Assembly: GCA_964576135.1 (NCBI GenBank)
Contig: CAZNTZ010000010.1
Location: 1-25,926 of the forward strand
DNA length: 25,926 nt
Direction of reading: 5' to 3'
From: CAZNTZ01 sp964576135
Lineage (GTDB): Bacteria > Pseudomonadota > Alphaproteobacteria > Rs-D84
The notes beneath the pieces were generated by a model. It made no database searches and had not been told where the DNA came from. It was given only the letters and a program-made list of their open reading frames with translations. Of the stretch, positions 5,940 through 14,211 are shown in pieces; within the stretch, counting starts at the first letter, position 1; each line of letters opens with the position of its first letter. Position numbers and translations under genes: made by a program.

Positions 5940-7178
5940 ATGGAAACATGGTTGCAATCTTTGGTGCATGATACTGTTCAGTGTTGGGGCTGTCCGGTGT
6001 TTGATCGTCTGTTCCAGGTTATATCAAGTGCCGCCGCCGCCGCATATAATAAACTTGCGCTGCTCGCATTATTAATAATGGCTTTGTTAATCGCATTTCA
6101 TGTTTTGCGCGCCGTTTTTGATAATTTTGGTATGCTTGATATTTTTAAAGGTGGCGAAGCCAAAGTTAAAGATTACACTTTTCAAACATATTTTAAGCCA
6201 GTATTGATAAATGGTTTGGTTGTGGTTGCATTGTTGGGTTTGGGTGCTTGGTTACCAAGATTTGTTACATCTGTAACATTTGAACCAATTACGGATATTG
6301 CATTAGTTTATACTACAAGTGTTTTGCAAACAAATCAGACAGAGGTTTCCGAGAAAGTTACATACGTTCCAAAACAAATGCCAGATGATGGATTTTACCG
6401 GCCACAGTTGCGCGATAAAATTATTCAATTGATGAAGACAACGATTACACAATTCCAAAATATGATGAAGCTTGGGATTGCAGTAATGGACAAAGCTTTT
6501 TCATGGTCAGCACTTTTGGGTGTTGGTATTTTATTAAAACATATCATGATGTTTATTATGGGTTTTTATTTGGTGTATGGTTTTTTCAGAATATTTATAA
6601 AATTCTGTTTTTATTTCGTAGATGTAATCTTGGCAATGACATTCTTTGCTTTTTTCTTGCCGCTCAGCCTGGTGTTTATGATTTTTAAAAATTCAGATAC
6701 AGCTGGATGGATTAAAAATCTGGGAAATGCAATGTCCCCCAGTTTTTATAAGAATGTTATAACCGCTATTGTGTCTTTGGGTGCCGCTGTGATTACTTAT
6801 TCGGTTATAATCGTTCTAATTGCTAAATTCTTTGCGGTTCAAAGTGGTGATGGTGCAGAACTGGCGCGACAAATTTTATCAGGCGATATTTATTCATCAA
6901 GTCTGTCAGATGATAATCTGGCGATGATGACTTTGTCTGGTTGCCTCGTTCTGATGTATATTGTAACATTTATATCAAATAAAGTTCCGGATATAACCAA
7001 AGAAATAATGTCTGCATTTGGTGTTTCCGAAGAACACAAAGTTGGTGACGAAATGGGTGAAAATGCAATTAAAATAATGGACGAAGGTGTTAAAACCGCA
7101 AAACAAGTTGGCAAAGTTGTAGTTGATGCAGCTTTGGGTAAACCATCTGCACCGGCCGGCGGTGCATCAAAACCTTGA
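5940..7178 (+). CDS. VirB6/TrbL-like type IV secretion inner-membrane protein, paralog C
   Basis: A 412-residue polytopic protein. It has no signal peptide; it begins with an amphipathic segment holding CWGC at 15-18 followed by PVFDRLF, close to the CWSCQLF of paralog A. A strong hydrophobic helix (about 36-58), a charged loop with YFKPVL (85-90), VTSVTFEP at 110-117, a long hydrophilic loop, and four to five further membrane helices follow. The C-terminal tail ends in an Ala/Pro/Gly-rich stretch (GKPSAPAGGASKP). A conserved shared core with changed loops suggests descent by duplication from one VirB6-like ancestor. The gap to paralog B is two bases and to paralog D eight bases. Confidence 0.78.
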   Translation: METWLQSLVHDTVQCWGCPVFDRLFQVISSAAAAAYNKLALLALLIMALLIAFHVLRAVFDNFGMLDIFKGGEAKVKDYTFQTYFKPVLINGLVVVALLGLGAWLPRFVTSVTFEPITDIALVYTTSVLQTNQTEVSEKVTYVPKQMPDDGFYRPQLRDKIIQLMKTTITQFQNMMKLGIAVMDKAFSWSALLGVGILLKHIMMFIMGFYLVYGFFRIFIKFCFYFVDVILAMTFFAFFLPLSLVFMIFKNSDTAGWIKNLGNAMSPSFYKNVITAIVSLGAAVITYSVIIVLIAKFFAVQSGDGAELARQILSGDIYSSSLSDDNLAMMTLSGCLVLMYIVTFISNKVPDITKEIMSAFGVSEEHKVGDEMGENAIKIMDEGVKTAKQVGKVVVDAALGKPSAPAGGASKP

Positions 7179-7186
7179 TATAAGAA

Positions 7187-8635
7187 ATGTTGAAAGCAAA
7201 ACTGATAATGTTGATTATAAAAATTGTTATGTGGCTGATCGCTATCGGTATCGGCATTTGGTATCTGTCGTCAAGTGTTGGTGGTACTGCATTATCTTAT
7301 TCTTCGTTAAATGATTTTTTAACCGCAACTGGTGCTTGCGCTGGTGGAAACTGTGATATTGGGTCCAGTAATGGATGCTTTTTATGTGGGTATATAGAAA
7401 AACTATTTTCGACAATTGGTGTTGCCGCTGAAAGTTTCTGGGTAAGCATTCTGGATTATTTGTGGATATTGCTTGCTGTTGGATTTGGAATATATTTATT
7501 TATTCATTCGTATAAATATTTGTCTGATGCTGCAAAAGAAAATGCATCGCTTGCCGATGGTGAACGAAGTCTGGATTTAAAAAAATGGTTTGAACCACTT
7601 TGGAAACAGGGTGCACGTGTTTTGGTTGTCGGCGCTTTTTTGGGTGTAATCGGACTTGGTGGTCCAACAGTTTTAAGAACTGTATCTTCTGTTACAATTA
7701 CACCTGTGATGTTTGTTGGATCAGAACTTGCCATGGCGGCAACTGGTGTTTCTGATTCTGCCACATGTGGTGCGATGAATCCGGATCAAGAAAAAGCCGA
7801 TAATGTTCTGACCCCTGTTATGGGTTCGTTTATGTGTGTTATTGGAAATTTGAATACGGTTTTGCTTGCTGGTGCAGCATCTGGATTTTCAATGATGAAT
7901 TATTCATGGCTTGGCCTTGGGGGTGGATTATTTACATGGATTGCTGGCCTTGCGCTTGTAATTATGTTTTTAATAATTGGATTCGGCCTTTTCTTTGATA
8001 TTTTGAATGTTATTTTTATGTTGGTTTTTGTAATAATCTTTTTACCGATATTGATTGCATCTGCTGCATTTGCAAAAACATGGAAATTAATGGATGGTGT
8101 TTTATCAGGCGCAATTGATATCTTGGCAAAAAGTGCTGTTAAAGTAATAGGCATCAGTCTTAAAATTGTAATTATTTATGCATTGGTTTCATATTCTGCA
8201 GACGAATATTTTCCTGGGCCAAATGATGGTTATAGTTCGATAATGATACCTATATCAACAGAGTCAAAAACCCCAAGCGAAACAGCCGCACCAGTTGCAG
8301 AAGTATTTTCAAAATGCGAGCTAGAGGCAAAAAATTCAGAAGGTTTGGTTGATAAAGAAATTTTCAAATCATGTTTTATACGGGAAAAAACAATTGTTGA
8401 GTCGGCACACCCAGGTGCATTTGATTTCATGGATGACGGATGGTCGTTTTTAATGATGATGATTGGTGTATTTCTGGTTTATGAATATGTTGTTAAAGAT
8501 AAAATTGATAAAATACTTGGTGGTGATTCCAAAGATACATTCCAATATGGAACATATATCAAAGAATTTGGCCAGACTGTTTGGAATATTCCAAAGAAAT
8601 TGGGTGAATATTTCACAGCAAAGATGAAAAAATAA
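7187..8635 (+). CDS. VirB6/TrbL-like type IV secretion inner-membrane protein, paralog D
   Basis: At 482 residues this is the longest of the five. An N-terminal membrane anchor (about residues 5-27) is followed by a periplasmic loop with four cysteines, two of them in CFLC (64-67) before GYIEKLF, matching the CWxC motif of paralogs A and C. Then come a helix at 90-108, KKWFEPLWKQGARVL, VSSVTITP (165-172), several membrane helices, and a soluble loop of roughly 65 residues (about 345-410) with two more cysteines that the sisters lack. It ends with a final helix and a basic tail. The stop overlaps the next start (TAATG), so translation is coupled. The periplasmic cysteines could form disulfides or bind a metal; the sequence does not show which. 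Confidence 0.78.
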   Translation: MLKAKLIMLIIKIVMWLIAIGIGIWYLSSSVGGTALSYSSLNDFLTATGACAGGNCDIGSSNGCFLCGYIEKLFSTIGVAAESFWVSILDYLWILLAVGFGIYLFIHSYKYLSDAAKENASLADGERSLDLKKWFEPLWKQGARVLVVGAFLGVIGLGGPTVLRTVSSVTITPVMFVGSELAMAATGVSDSATCGAMNPDQEKADNVLTPVMGSFMCVIGNLNTVLLAGAASGFSMMNYSWLGLGGGLFTWIAGLALVIMFLIIGFGLFFDILNVIFMLVFVIIFLPILIASAAFAKTWKLMDGVLSGAIDILAKSAVKVIGISLKIVIIYALVSYSADEYFPGPNDGYSSIMIPISTESKTPSETAAPVAEVFSKCELEAKNSEGLVDKEIFKSCFIREKTIVESAHPGAFDFMDDGWSFLMMMIGVFLVYEYVVKDKIDKILGGDSKDTFQYGTYIKEFGQTVWNIPKKLGEYFTAKMKK

Positions 8636-9918
8636 TGAAAAAATTAAAACTGATTTTTGCTGTTTGTTTTTTATTTATATCTGGCGGCGGCGCTTTGGCT
8701 GCTTCAAATCAGCCAGTTGGCGATATTGGAAATTACGGTGCATGGGCAACTGAAAATAACCACAAATTGTTTTTGGATTCTATAACTAATGATCTTGGAA
8801 AATTCACAGATAATTTTCAAAAAAAATCAATTACTTCGGATTATGTGCCGATAGAGGCAAAAATTGGTCGCGCATTTATGGGGGCGATGTCAAAAATTTC
8901 CGATATTCTGAATCGGTCATTGGTAAGATTTATAGAAATATTGTTGGTCGTTTTATTTGCGTTTTGGATATTTTTTGAAAGTTATAATATGATGGAAACC
9001 GGTGGCGATCCAAAAAAACTTTGGCAAAGTATTATTTGGAAAGCAGTTGTAATTGGTTTTTGGCTTTGGCTTATTCAAAATAATGCTGCGAATATATTTA
9101 TGGATATTTTTGGCCCGATAATTTCAATTTCTTCTTATTTATCTGATTTTATTTTAAATTCAATAACAAACGCGTCAGGTGCAAATTTACCAGACACATG
9201 TGCTGCGATTCATAATTTTATGGTGGGACATGGAAACGATGTTTTAATAAATTCAAGCGCTGCGGCTGATTTGCTTTGTGTGCCAACAAGACTGTCTGGA
9301 TTTTTCTATACATGCGTTTCTGCTGGTTTTGCATGGATGAAGGCTGGGCTTGGGCACAGTGCTTTTACATTCGCAGCCGGTGCAGTATTTGTGGTTGTTT
9401 TTATTTATAATATTTGGAAATTCGCGCTGATGGCACTGAATGTTATTGCTGATTTATTCTTTGCAATAATGTTATTACCGTTTACTGCTTTGGCGGAATG
9501 TTTTGGTGGTGGAACAACATATGGTGGATTAGCAGGAAATTTCTTTAAAACATTTGCTGGCGTTTTTAATACAGCAAAGATGGAATCAATAATAATGAAA
9601 TTTATTAATGCGTCTATTTATTTTGTATCGCTTTCAGTCGTTGTTGCTGTGTCCGCTGCAATCTTATCAGGGGTTACAACCAGTAATTTGGCCGCCCAGG
9701 TTCCAACAATTGACAACAGCGGATTTATGATTACGCTGATCGTTGGGTGTTTGGTTGCATATCTGGCGAACAAAGCGGGTGACATTGCAGGTCAAATCGG
9801 CGGCAGTATTGAAAAAAGCGGATTCGGAGATAAAGTTGGTAAGGATATAAATGAACTTTACAAAAGTGGAAGATCTTGGGGTCAGGCCAATTGGAAAGTT
9901 ATCAGAAAGAAAAAATAA
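8635..9918 (+). CDS. VirB6/TrbL-like type IV secretion inner-membrane protein, paralog E
   Basis: A 427-residue polytopic protein that closes the rightward run. It has a signal peptide (MKKLKLIFAVCFLFISGGGALA, cleavage near residue 22), about 70 periplasmic residues, a helix near 100-118, and a segment (DPKKLWQSIIWKAVVIGFW) aligning with the 'KP..' segment of its sisters. Helices around a small-residue core and a soluble tail with a Gly/Lys-rich end follow. It is the most divergent of the set: the TxVxxEP motif is reduced to IFGPIISISS and the CWxC motif is absent. It overlaps paralog D by one base. The cell-wall gene mraY follows after a short gap with its own promoter and no terminator, so some read-through is likely. 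Confidence 0.75.
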   Translation: MKKLKLIFAVCFLFISGGGALAASNQPVGDIGNYGAWATENNHKLFLDSITNDLGKFTDNFQKKSITSDYVPIEAKIGRAFMGAMSKISDILNRSLVRFIEILLVVLFAFWIFFESYNMMETGGDPKKLWQSIIWKAVVIGFWLWLIQNNAANIFMDIFGPIISISSYLSDFILNSITNASGANLPDTCAAIHNFMVGHGNDVLINSSAAADLLCVPTRLSGFFYTCVSAGFAWMKAGLGHSAFTFAAGAVFVVVFIYNIWKFALMALNVIADLFFAIMLLPFTALAECFGGGTTYGGLAGNFFKTFAGVFNTAKMESIIMKFINASIYFVSLSVVVAVSAAILSGVTTSNLAAQVPTIDNSGFMITLIVGCLVAYLANKAGDIAGQIGGSIEKSGFGDKVGKDINELYKSGRSWGQANWKVIRKKK

Positions 9919-9934
9919 AAACCTATAAATGATG

Positions 9935-9943
9935 TGTTATAAT
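9935..9943 (+). promoter_or_regulatory. Extended -10 promoter for mraY-ftsW
   Basis: TGT is followed by a perfect TATAAT (9938-9943) in the 45-bp gap after the VirB6-like run, with no good -35. The predicted start near 9950 coincides with the AAAGGA ribosome site, giving a 5' UTR of about 14 nt. The element covers an in-frame TTG at 9943, which argues for the ATG at 9964. Confidence 0.55.
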
Positions 9944-9963
9944 TGAACAAAGGATGGATTGAA

Positions 9964-11016
9964 ATGTTAAACAGTTTTTTTGGAAATAATGCAGAATTTT
10001 TCGCGCTTGCTTTCGCAGTATCATTTTTATTTATGTTGGTGACCGGTCGTAAATTTATAAATACAATGCGTGTCTGGCAAAAAAAAGGGCAACCAATTCG
10101 TGACGATGGTCCACAATCACATCTGGCCAAAGCTGGCACACCTACGATGGGTGGAATTTTAATTTTGGCTGCAATTTTATTTTCAAGCCTCTTGTTTATG
10201 GATTTACAGAATTCAATTCCGTGGATTGCCTTGGCATCACTTGTGATGTTTGGTGCAATTGGATTTGCTGATGATTTTGGCAAAGTTAAAAAACAATCTG
10301 CTTATGCCGGGCTTTCTGCAAAAGGAAGACTTATTATCGAAGGTTTATGTGTATTGGTTTTAGCGTATTTGATTGATGGTGTTATGCCTGCTTATTTGCC
10401 GCCGCTTTCTCTGGCTTTGCCTATGGGCGCAATTTTTCCAATCGGAATTTTATATTTCTTCTTTGCTTATTTTGTAATTGTTGGTTCTGCGAACGCAGCA
10501 AATATCACAGATGGATTGGATGGTATGTTGTCAAAAATTTACATTCCTGTGATAATAGTTTTGACAATCGCATTATTTGGTGCGACACACAGTGGATTTT
10601 TTGATAATGGAATTTTCTTGCCAGAGGCTGCGGGATTGTATCCAGTATTGGGCGCAGTATTGGGTGCGGTAATTGGATTTTTATGGTTTAATTCTGCCCC
10701 GGCTGCGATATTTATGGGAGATGTTGGATCACTTGCACTTGGGGGATTTATGGGAACAGTCGCAATGTTATTAAAATCAGAAATAGTTATGGGAGTCGCA
10801 GCATTGATGATGGTTCTGATTCTGGCATCAAGTTTTATACAAACATTTGTTTATAAACTTACCAAGAAAAATGGTGTCGGAAAACGCGTGTTTTTAATGG
10901 CTCCGTTACATCACCACTTTGAATTAAAGGGTTGGGCAGAATCCAAAGTTGTGGAAAGATTTTTCATAATGTCGATTATATTTTCAGCAATAGCGCTTGT
11001 ATTAATGAAGGCATAA
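9964..11016 (+). CDS. mraY: Phospho-N-acetylmuramoyl-pentapeptide transferase
   Basis: MraY transfers phospho-MurNAc-pentapeptide from its UDP carrier to undecaprenyl phosphate, making lipid I on the inner face of the membrane. The 350-residue product (usual about 360) carries the diagnostic motifs: RDDGPQSHLAKAGTPTMGG (46-64), the Mg site Asp103-Asp104 in FADDFGK, ANITDGLDG (179-187) with Asp183, FMGDVGSLALGG with Asp253, and the loop LHHHFELKGW (315-324). About ten membrane helices are evident. Start: ATG 9964 has AAAGGA nine bases upstream, while the earlier TTG at 9943 lies in the -10 element. The gene is followed one base later by ftsW; murD, which usually sits between them, is absent. 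Confidence 0.96.
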   Translation: MLNSFFGNNAEFFALAFAVSFLFMLVTGRKFINTMRVWQKKGQPIRDDGPQSHLAKAGTPTMGGILILAAILFSSLLFMDLQNSIPWIALASLVMFGAIGFADDFGKVKKQSAYAGLSAKGRLIIEGLCVLVLAYLIDGVMPAYLPPLSLALPMGAIFPIGILYFFFAYFVIVGSANAANITDGLDGMLSKIYIPVIIVLTIALFGATHSGFFDNGIFLPEAAGLYPVLGAVLGAVIGFLWFNSAPAAIFMGDVGSLALGGFMGTVAMLLKSEIVMGVAALMMVLILASSFIQTFVYKLTKKNGVGKRVFLMAPLHHHFELKGWAESKVVERFFIMSIIFSAIALVLMKA

Positions 11017-11017
11017 T

Positions 11018-12163
11018 ATGCTTCGCAGATCAGAACAAAGCAAACTTACTAGTTGGTATTTCGAAATAGACCGCAAATTACTGTGGAGTATTTTAGCACT
11101 TGTTTTTGTTGGCGTTTTGGCGGTTGTCACTGCCGGATCAGTAGCGGCAGAACGTATTGGTCAACCATGGCATTTCTTTTTGATGAAATCTTTGCCGTTT
11201 TATGCTGTTGGACTTGTTACTTTGTTTGCCGCAAGTTTTTTTCCAAAAAAATGGGTGCTTGGAATTGCCTGGACAAACGTTTTTATTTGTTTGATTTTAT
11301 TGCTTGTTACACTTGTTGCACCTATGCATATAAAGGGGAGTGCGCGTTGGGTTTCTTTGCCAGGTATCGGGTCGGTTATGCCATCTGATTTATTAAAACC
11401 TGGTTTTATAATTATTACTGCTTGGTTTTTAGCAAGAATGCATGACAAAATTTCCGGAAATATCTTTACATCAAAAGCGGCTTGGAAGTGGGATGGTTGG
11501 CCATCATATTTGATTATATTTTTCAGTGCACTTTTAATAATTTTTAAGCACCCAGATTTTGGGACATCAATGCTTTATTTTTCCGTTTTTGGAGCAATGA
11601 TTTTTCTTGCTGGATTACCGCTTTGGTTTTTGCCGATACTTGGTGGAGTTTTGGGTGTATTTGGTTTATTTGCGTTCTTTACAATGGCGCATTTTAAGGC
11701 GAGACTTTTAGGTTTCATCGGGCTTGGTGGTGTCAAACATGATGATTATCAGATTCGCCAATCTTTGCAATCGATTCAACATGGAGGGTTATTTGGCAGT
11801 GGTGATGACGCGTTTGTAAAGCAATCATTGCCAGACGCACACACAGATTTTGTATTTGCGGCATTGGCCGAAGATTGGGGTGCAATCGTCGCAGTCGTTT
11901 TATTGTGTGCTATGCTTTACATAATTAAAAGATTATCTGCAAATGCGTTGTCGGCTCGCGATAAAATGGTGTTTTATGTTTGTGGTGGTGCCGCTGCTTT
12001 GTTTGGAATTCAGGTCAGTATAAATATACTGAGTGCGCTGCATTTATTCGCCCCAAAAGGTATGACTTTGCCTTTTATTTCTTATGGTGGATCTTCATTT
12101 GTTTCTTTCAGTTTATTGTTTGGTTTAATTATTGCACTGGTTCGTGAAGATAAGTGGAAATAA
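11018..12163 (+). CDS. ftsW: FtsW, septal peptidoglycan polymerase (SEDS family)
   Basis: A 381-residue polytopic SEDS protein. FtsW polymerises glycan strands from lipid II at the division site together with its class B PBP partner. Motifs seen are GSARWVSLPG followed by PSDLLKP (the 'RW...QPSE..K' block), KHPDFGTS (PDxG), the large periplasmic loop with LPDAHTDFVFAALAEDWG, which favours FtsW over RodA, and PKGMTLPFISYGGSS near the C terminus. Ten membrane segments fit the pattern. The ATG follows the mraY stop after one base, so the two are co-translated. A strong terminator follows immediately. Its place next to mraY supports a division role. Confidence 0.95.
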   Translation: MLRRSEQSKLTSWYFEIDRKLLWSILALVFVGVLAVVTAGSVAAERIGQPWHFFLMKSLPFYAVGLVTLFAASFFPKKWVLGIAWTNVFICLILLLVTLVAPMHIKGSARWVSLPGIGSVMPSDLLKPGFIIITAWFLARMHDKISGNIFTSKAAWKWDGWPSYLIIFFSALLIIFKHPDFGTSMLYFSVFGAMIFLAGLPLWFLPILGGVLGVFGLFAFFTMAHFKARLLGFIGLGGVKHDDYQIRQSLQSIQHGGLFGSGDDAFVKQSLPDAHTDFVFAALAEDWGAIVAVVLLCAMLYIIKRLSANALSARDKMVFYVCGGAAALFGIQVSINILSALHLFAPKGMTLPFISYGGSSFVSFSLLFGLIIALVREDKWK

Positions 12164-12192
12164 AAAAATGGCGGATTATTCCGCCATTTTTT
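12163..12192. terminator. Bidirectional terminator between ftsW and the leftward orphan gene
   Basis: A hairpin with arms AATGGCGGA and TCCGCCATT and a 4-base loop is flanked by an A run on the left and a T run on the right, so it works on both strands. It starts on the ftsW stop codon and reaches the stop codon of the leftward gene (12191-12193), serving both convergent genes. Confidence 0.88.
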
Positions 12193-13048
12193 ATTTTTGT
12201 TTAGATTTTAATTTCTGAAACCATTCATGATTTCTGGCACGCATGTTTGAAATACCTTGTTCTGATAAAACTTTGTATGAAAATGCCTGATCTCCGCTGT
12301 CGTTATTTTCCAAACTGGTTGTTTCAAATTTTGCTGGGTATATATCTCGTATATCAACTTTATTTGTTTCAGTTTTGTTTTTATCTTCTATTTTGGTGAC
12401 AGAAAGTTTAATTTCATTTTTGGCTGCTTCTATTTCTTTGTTATATGCATCAGCCAGTTGTTTAAGTTCTGCAATTTTTGCATGAATACCGCTGACTGTG
12501 AATTCATAATGTTCAATTTCAGTGTGGCGCATTTGTATATTTGTAATATCATCAGAAAATGCAGCGAATTCAGAAGATTTTGCAATTTGTTCAAGATTTC
12601 TTTTGCGTGCTTCACGTTTTGCATTTTCCAAAATTACGCGCATTTCCCCGCTAACTTGGAAACCATCGCCAATTGGAAATCTGTATACTTGGTTTTCATT
12701 ACGGAATTTTACTGAATTGATAGCAAGGTGTTCAGAATTATTTCCAAAAAACCATCTAGAAAATTCACCAGCGGAACTTGCATCAAGATCAATTTTGTTA
12801 TTTATAGTTTTTGCTTTTTCAGCGATTGCTTCACGATATTCATAAAATTTAAGCTTTTGATTTAATTCATAATCATATAATGTGATGTGTAATTCAATCG
12901 CAGATTTTGTGAATTCTGCAAGATTTACATAACCTTTTAAAGTCATAAGGTTTAATTTTATACTATCTTTGGAATTAAGTTCTTCTAGGGTTTTACAATT
13001 ATTAAACTCTAGTATAGCGTTGATATTATTTTTCGATGTATGGCGCAT
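12191..13048 (-). CDS. Hypothetical helical protein, 285 aa
   Basis: I do not recognise this protein. It is 285 residues, hydrophilic, largely helical and without a signal peptide, membrane helix or cysteine pair. Residues about 140-230 are rich in Glu, Lys, Ala, Ile and Leu in heptad-like spacing (for example IHAKIAELKQLADAYNKEIE) and probably form a coiled coil. The N-terminal third has YDYELNQKLKFYEYREAIAEK, also helical, and the last 40 residues are polar. The ATG at 13048 has a weak AAGAG nine bases upstream. The gene breaks the dcw-type series between ftsW and murG on the opposite strand, has its own promoter (13095-13122) and terminator, and so looks inserted and independently controlled. 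A structural or adaptor role is possible but unproven. Confidence 0.75.
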   Translation of the reverse strand: MRHTSKNNINAILEFNNCKTLEELNSKDSIKLNLMTLKGYVNLAEFTKSAIELHITLYDYELNQKLKFYEYREAIAEKAKTINNKIDLDASSAGEFSRWFFGNNSEHLAINSVKFRNENQVYRFPIGDGFQVSGEMRVILENAKREARKRNLEQIAKSSEFAAFSDDITNIQMRHTEIEHYEFTVSGIHAKIAELKQLADAYNKEIEAAKNEIKLSVTKIEDKNKTETNKVDIRDIYPAKFETTSLENNDSGDQAFSYKVLSEQGISNMRARNHEWFQKLKSKQK

Positions 13049-13094
13049 TTAAAAAACTCTTAATTTATCTCTCTATCTGTCCCGCCGTGCTACG

Positions 13095-13122
13095 ATTTTA
13101 TAATGTTTTTCTGGAAAATCAA
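13095..13122 (-). promoter_or_regulatory. Promoter of the 285-aa orphan gene
   Basis: On the minus strand there is a -35 TTGATT (13117-13122), a 16-bp spacer and a -10 TAAAAT (13095-13100). The same spacing is seen before rpmE, gapR and the tRNA unit. It overlaps the rightward murG promoter region. Confidence 0.55.
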
Positions 13123-13139
13123 GTTTTTTACGGTAAAAT
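13112..13139 (+). promoter_or_regulatory. Probable promoter of murG
   Basis: A -35-like TGGAAA (13112-13117), a 16-bp spacer and a -10 TAAAAT (13134-13139) give a start near 13146 and a short leader containing AAAGGA (13152-13157) eight bases before the ATG. An upstream TATAAT at 13099-13104 is an alternative -10 but has no fitting -35. Confidence 0.45.
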
Positions 13140-13164
13140 ATAAGTGTAATCAAAGGAAACTGAA

Positions 13165-14211
13165 ATGAAAATTTGGATTGCAACAGGTGGCACCGGTGGT
13201 CATATTTTCCCAGCAATATCCGTTGCAAATGAATTAGTTGCCCGTGGAAATAAGGTTATTATGTCAAGCGATGGTCGCGGAATGAAAATGGTAAAAAAGG
13301 GCGCATCTGGGAAATTTGGCACAGCTTTTGTTTGGGCGTCTGGAATTGGTGGAAAATCAAAAATTAAACAGATATTTGGACTGATAAAGATTGTTTTATC
13401 TGCTTGTGCGCTGGTTTTGCGGTGGATGTTTTTGCGTCCGGCGCGCGTGGTTGCTTTTGGTGGATATGCCTCTGTGCCAGCGGTTTTGGCGGCCCATGTT
13501 TGGAAAATACCGACATTGCTTCATGAACAAAATGCTGCGATTGGGCGTGCAAATAAATTTGCGTTAAGGTGGATTGGTAAAATGATGACCAGTTTTCCAA
13601 ATGTTTATGGTGTTCCAAAAAATTTCAAAAATATTGTTTATACCGGATTACCAGTACGTAAGGAATTTCACGAATCACGTATTCAAACAAATGATTCAAA
13701 AATTTTAATTACTGGTGGATCACTTGGTGCACAAGTTTTGGATGATGTTTGCCCAGATGCAATATCAAAGCTTTCGACTGCTTTGAAAAAGAAGTTATTT
13801 ATTGTTCACCAAACACGTCCAGAAAATGTAGATAAACTGCGCCGCGAATATGAATCGGGTGGCGTACGCGCAAACGTTTTATCATTTATTCACGACATGG
13901 CAGGTGAGATGTCTTCATCAATATTGGTAATCGGCCGTTCTGGTGCCAGCACAATTGCAGAATTGCAAGTGCTCGGAAAACCAGCAATCTTGGTTCCACT
14001 TGCGATAAATCCAGATCAGGTTGCAAATGCGGAAAGCTTTGCCTCCCAGGGGGCTGGGATTGCAATTATGCAGAACAAATTTACACCAAAATGGCTGACT
14101 GTCACTTTGTCAGAATTATTCGAAAATCCAGCACGTTTGGCAAAAATGGCAGACAAGGCAAGTGTTCCAAATGATGCAGTAAATAAAATAGTGGCAGAGG
14201 TATTAAAATGA
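13165..14211 (+). CDS. murG: UDP-GlcNAc:lipid I N-acetylglucosaminyltransferase
   Basis: MurG adds GlcNAc to lipid I, producing lipid II on the cytoplasmic membrane face. The 348-residue GT-B protein shows all landmarks: GGTGGHIFPA (8-17) with the catalytic His13, VAFGGYASVPAVLAA (96-110), LLHEQNAAIGRAN (118-130), GGSLGAQVLDD (184-194) starting the second Rossmann lobe, and GRSGASTIAE (257-266) followed by LVPLAINPDQVANAE for UDP-GlcNAc binding. Length is normal (about 355). The ribosome site AAAGGA is well placed. Its stop overlaps the start of the HAD phosphatase gene (ATGA), so they are coupled. It is separated from mraY-ftsW by the opposite-strand orphan. Confidence 0.96.
   Translation: MKIWIATGGTGGHIFPAISVANELVARGNKVIMSSDGRGMKMVKKGASGKFGTAFVWASGIGGKSKIKQIFGLIKIVLSACALVLRWMFLRPARVVAFGGYASVPAVLAAHVWKIPTLLHEQNAAIGRANKFALRWIGKMMTSFPNVYGVPKNFKNIVYTGLPVRKEFHESRIQTNDSKILITGGSLGAQVLDDVCPDAISKLSTALKKKLFIVHQTRPENVDKLRREYESGGVRANVLSFIHDMAGEMSSSILVIGRSGASTIAELQVLGKPAILVPLAINPDQVANAESFASQGAGIAIMQNKFTPKWLTVTLSELFENPARLAKMADKASVPNDAVNKIVAEVLK

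Noticed and set aside
3299..9918. The VirB6-like block as an integrated mobile element (ICE or plasmid fragment)
   Set aside because: No integrase, relaxase, transposase, attachment repeat or tRNA-border insertion is visible, and base composition looks like that of the neighbours.
9943..9963. TTG start for mraY at 9943
   Set aside because: The codon overlaps the -10 hexamer, while ATG 9964 has a proper AAAGGA site.
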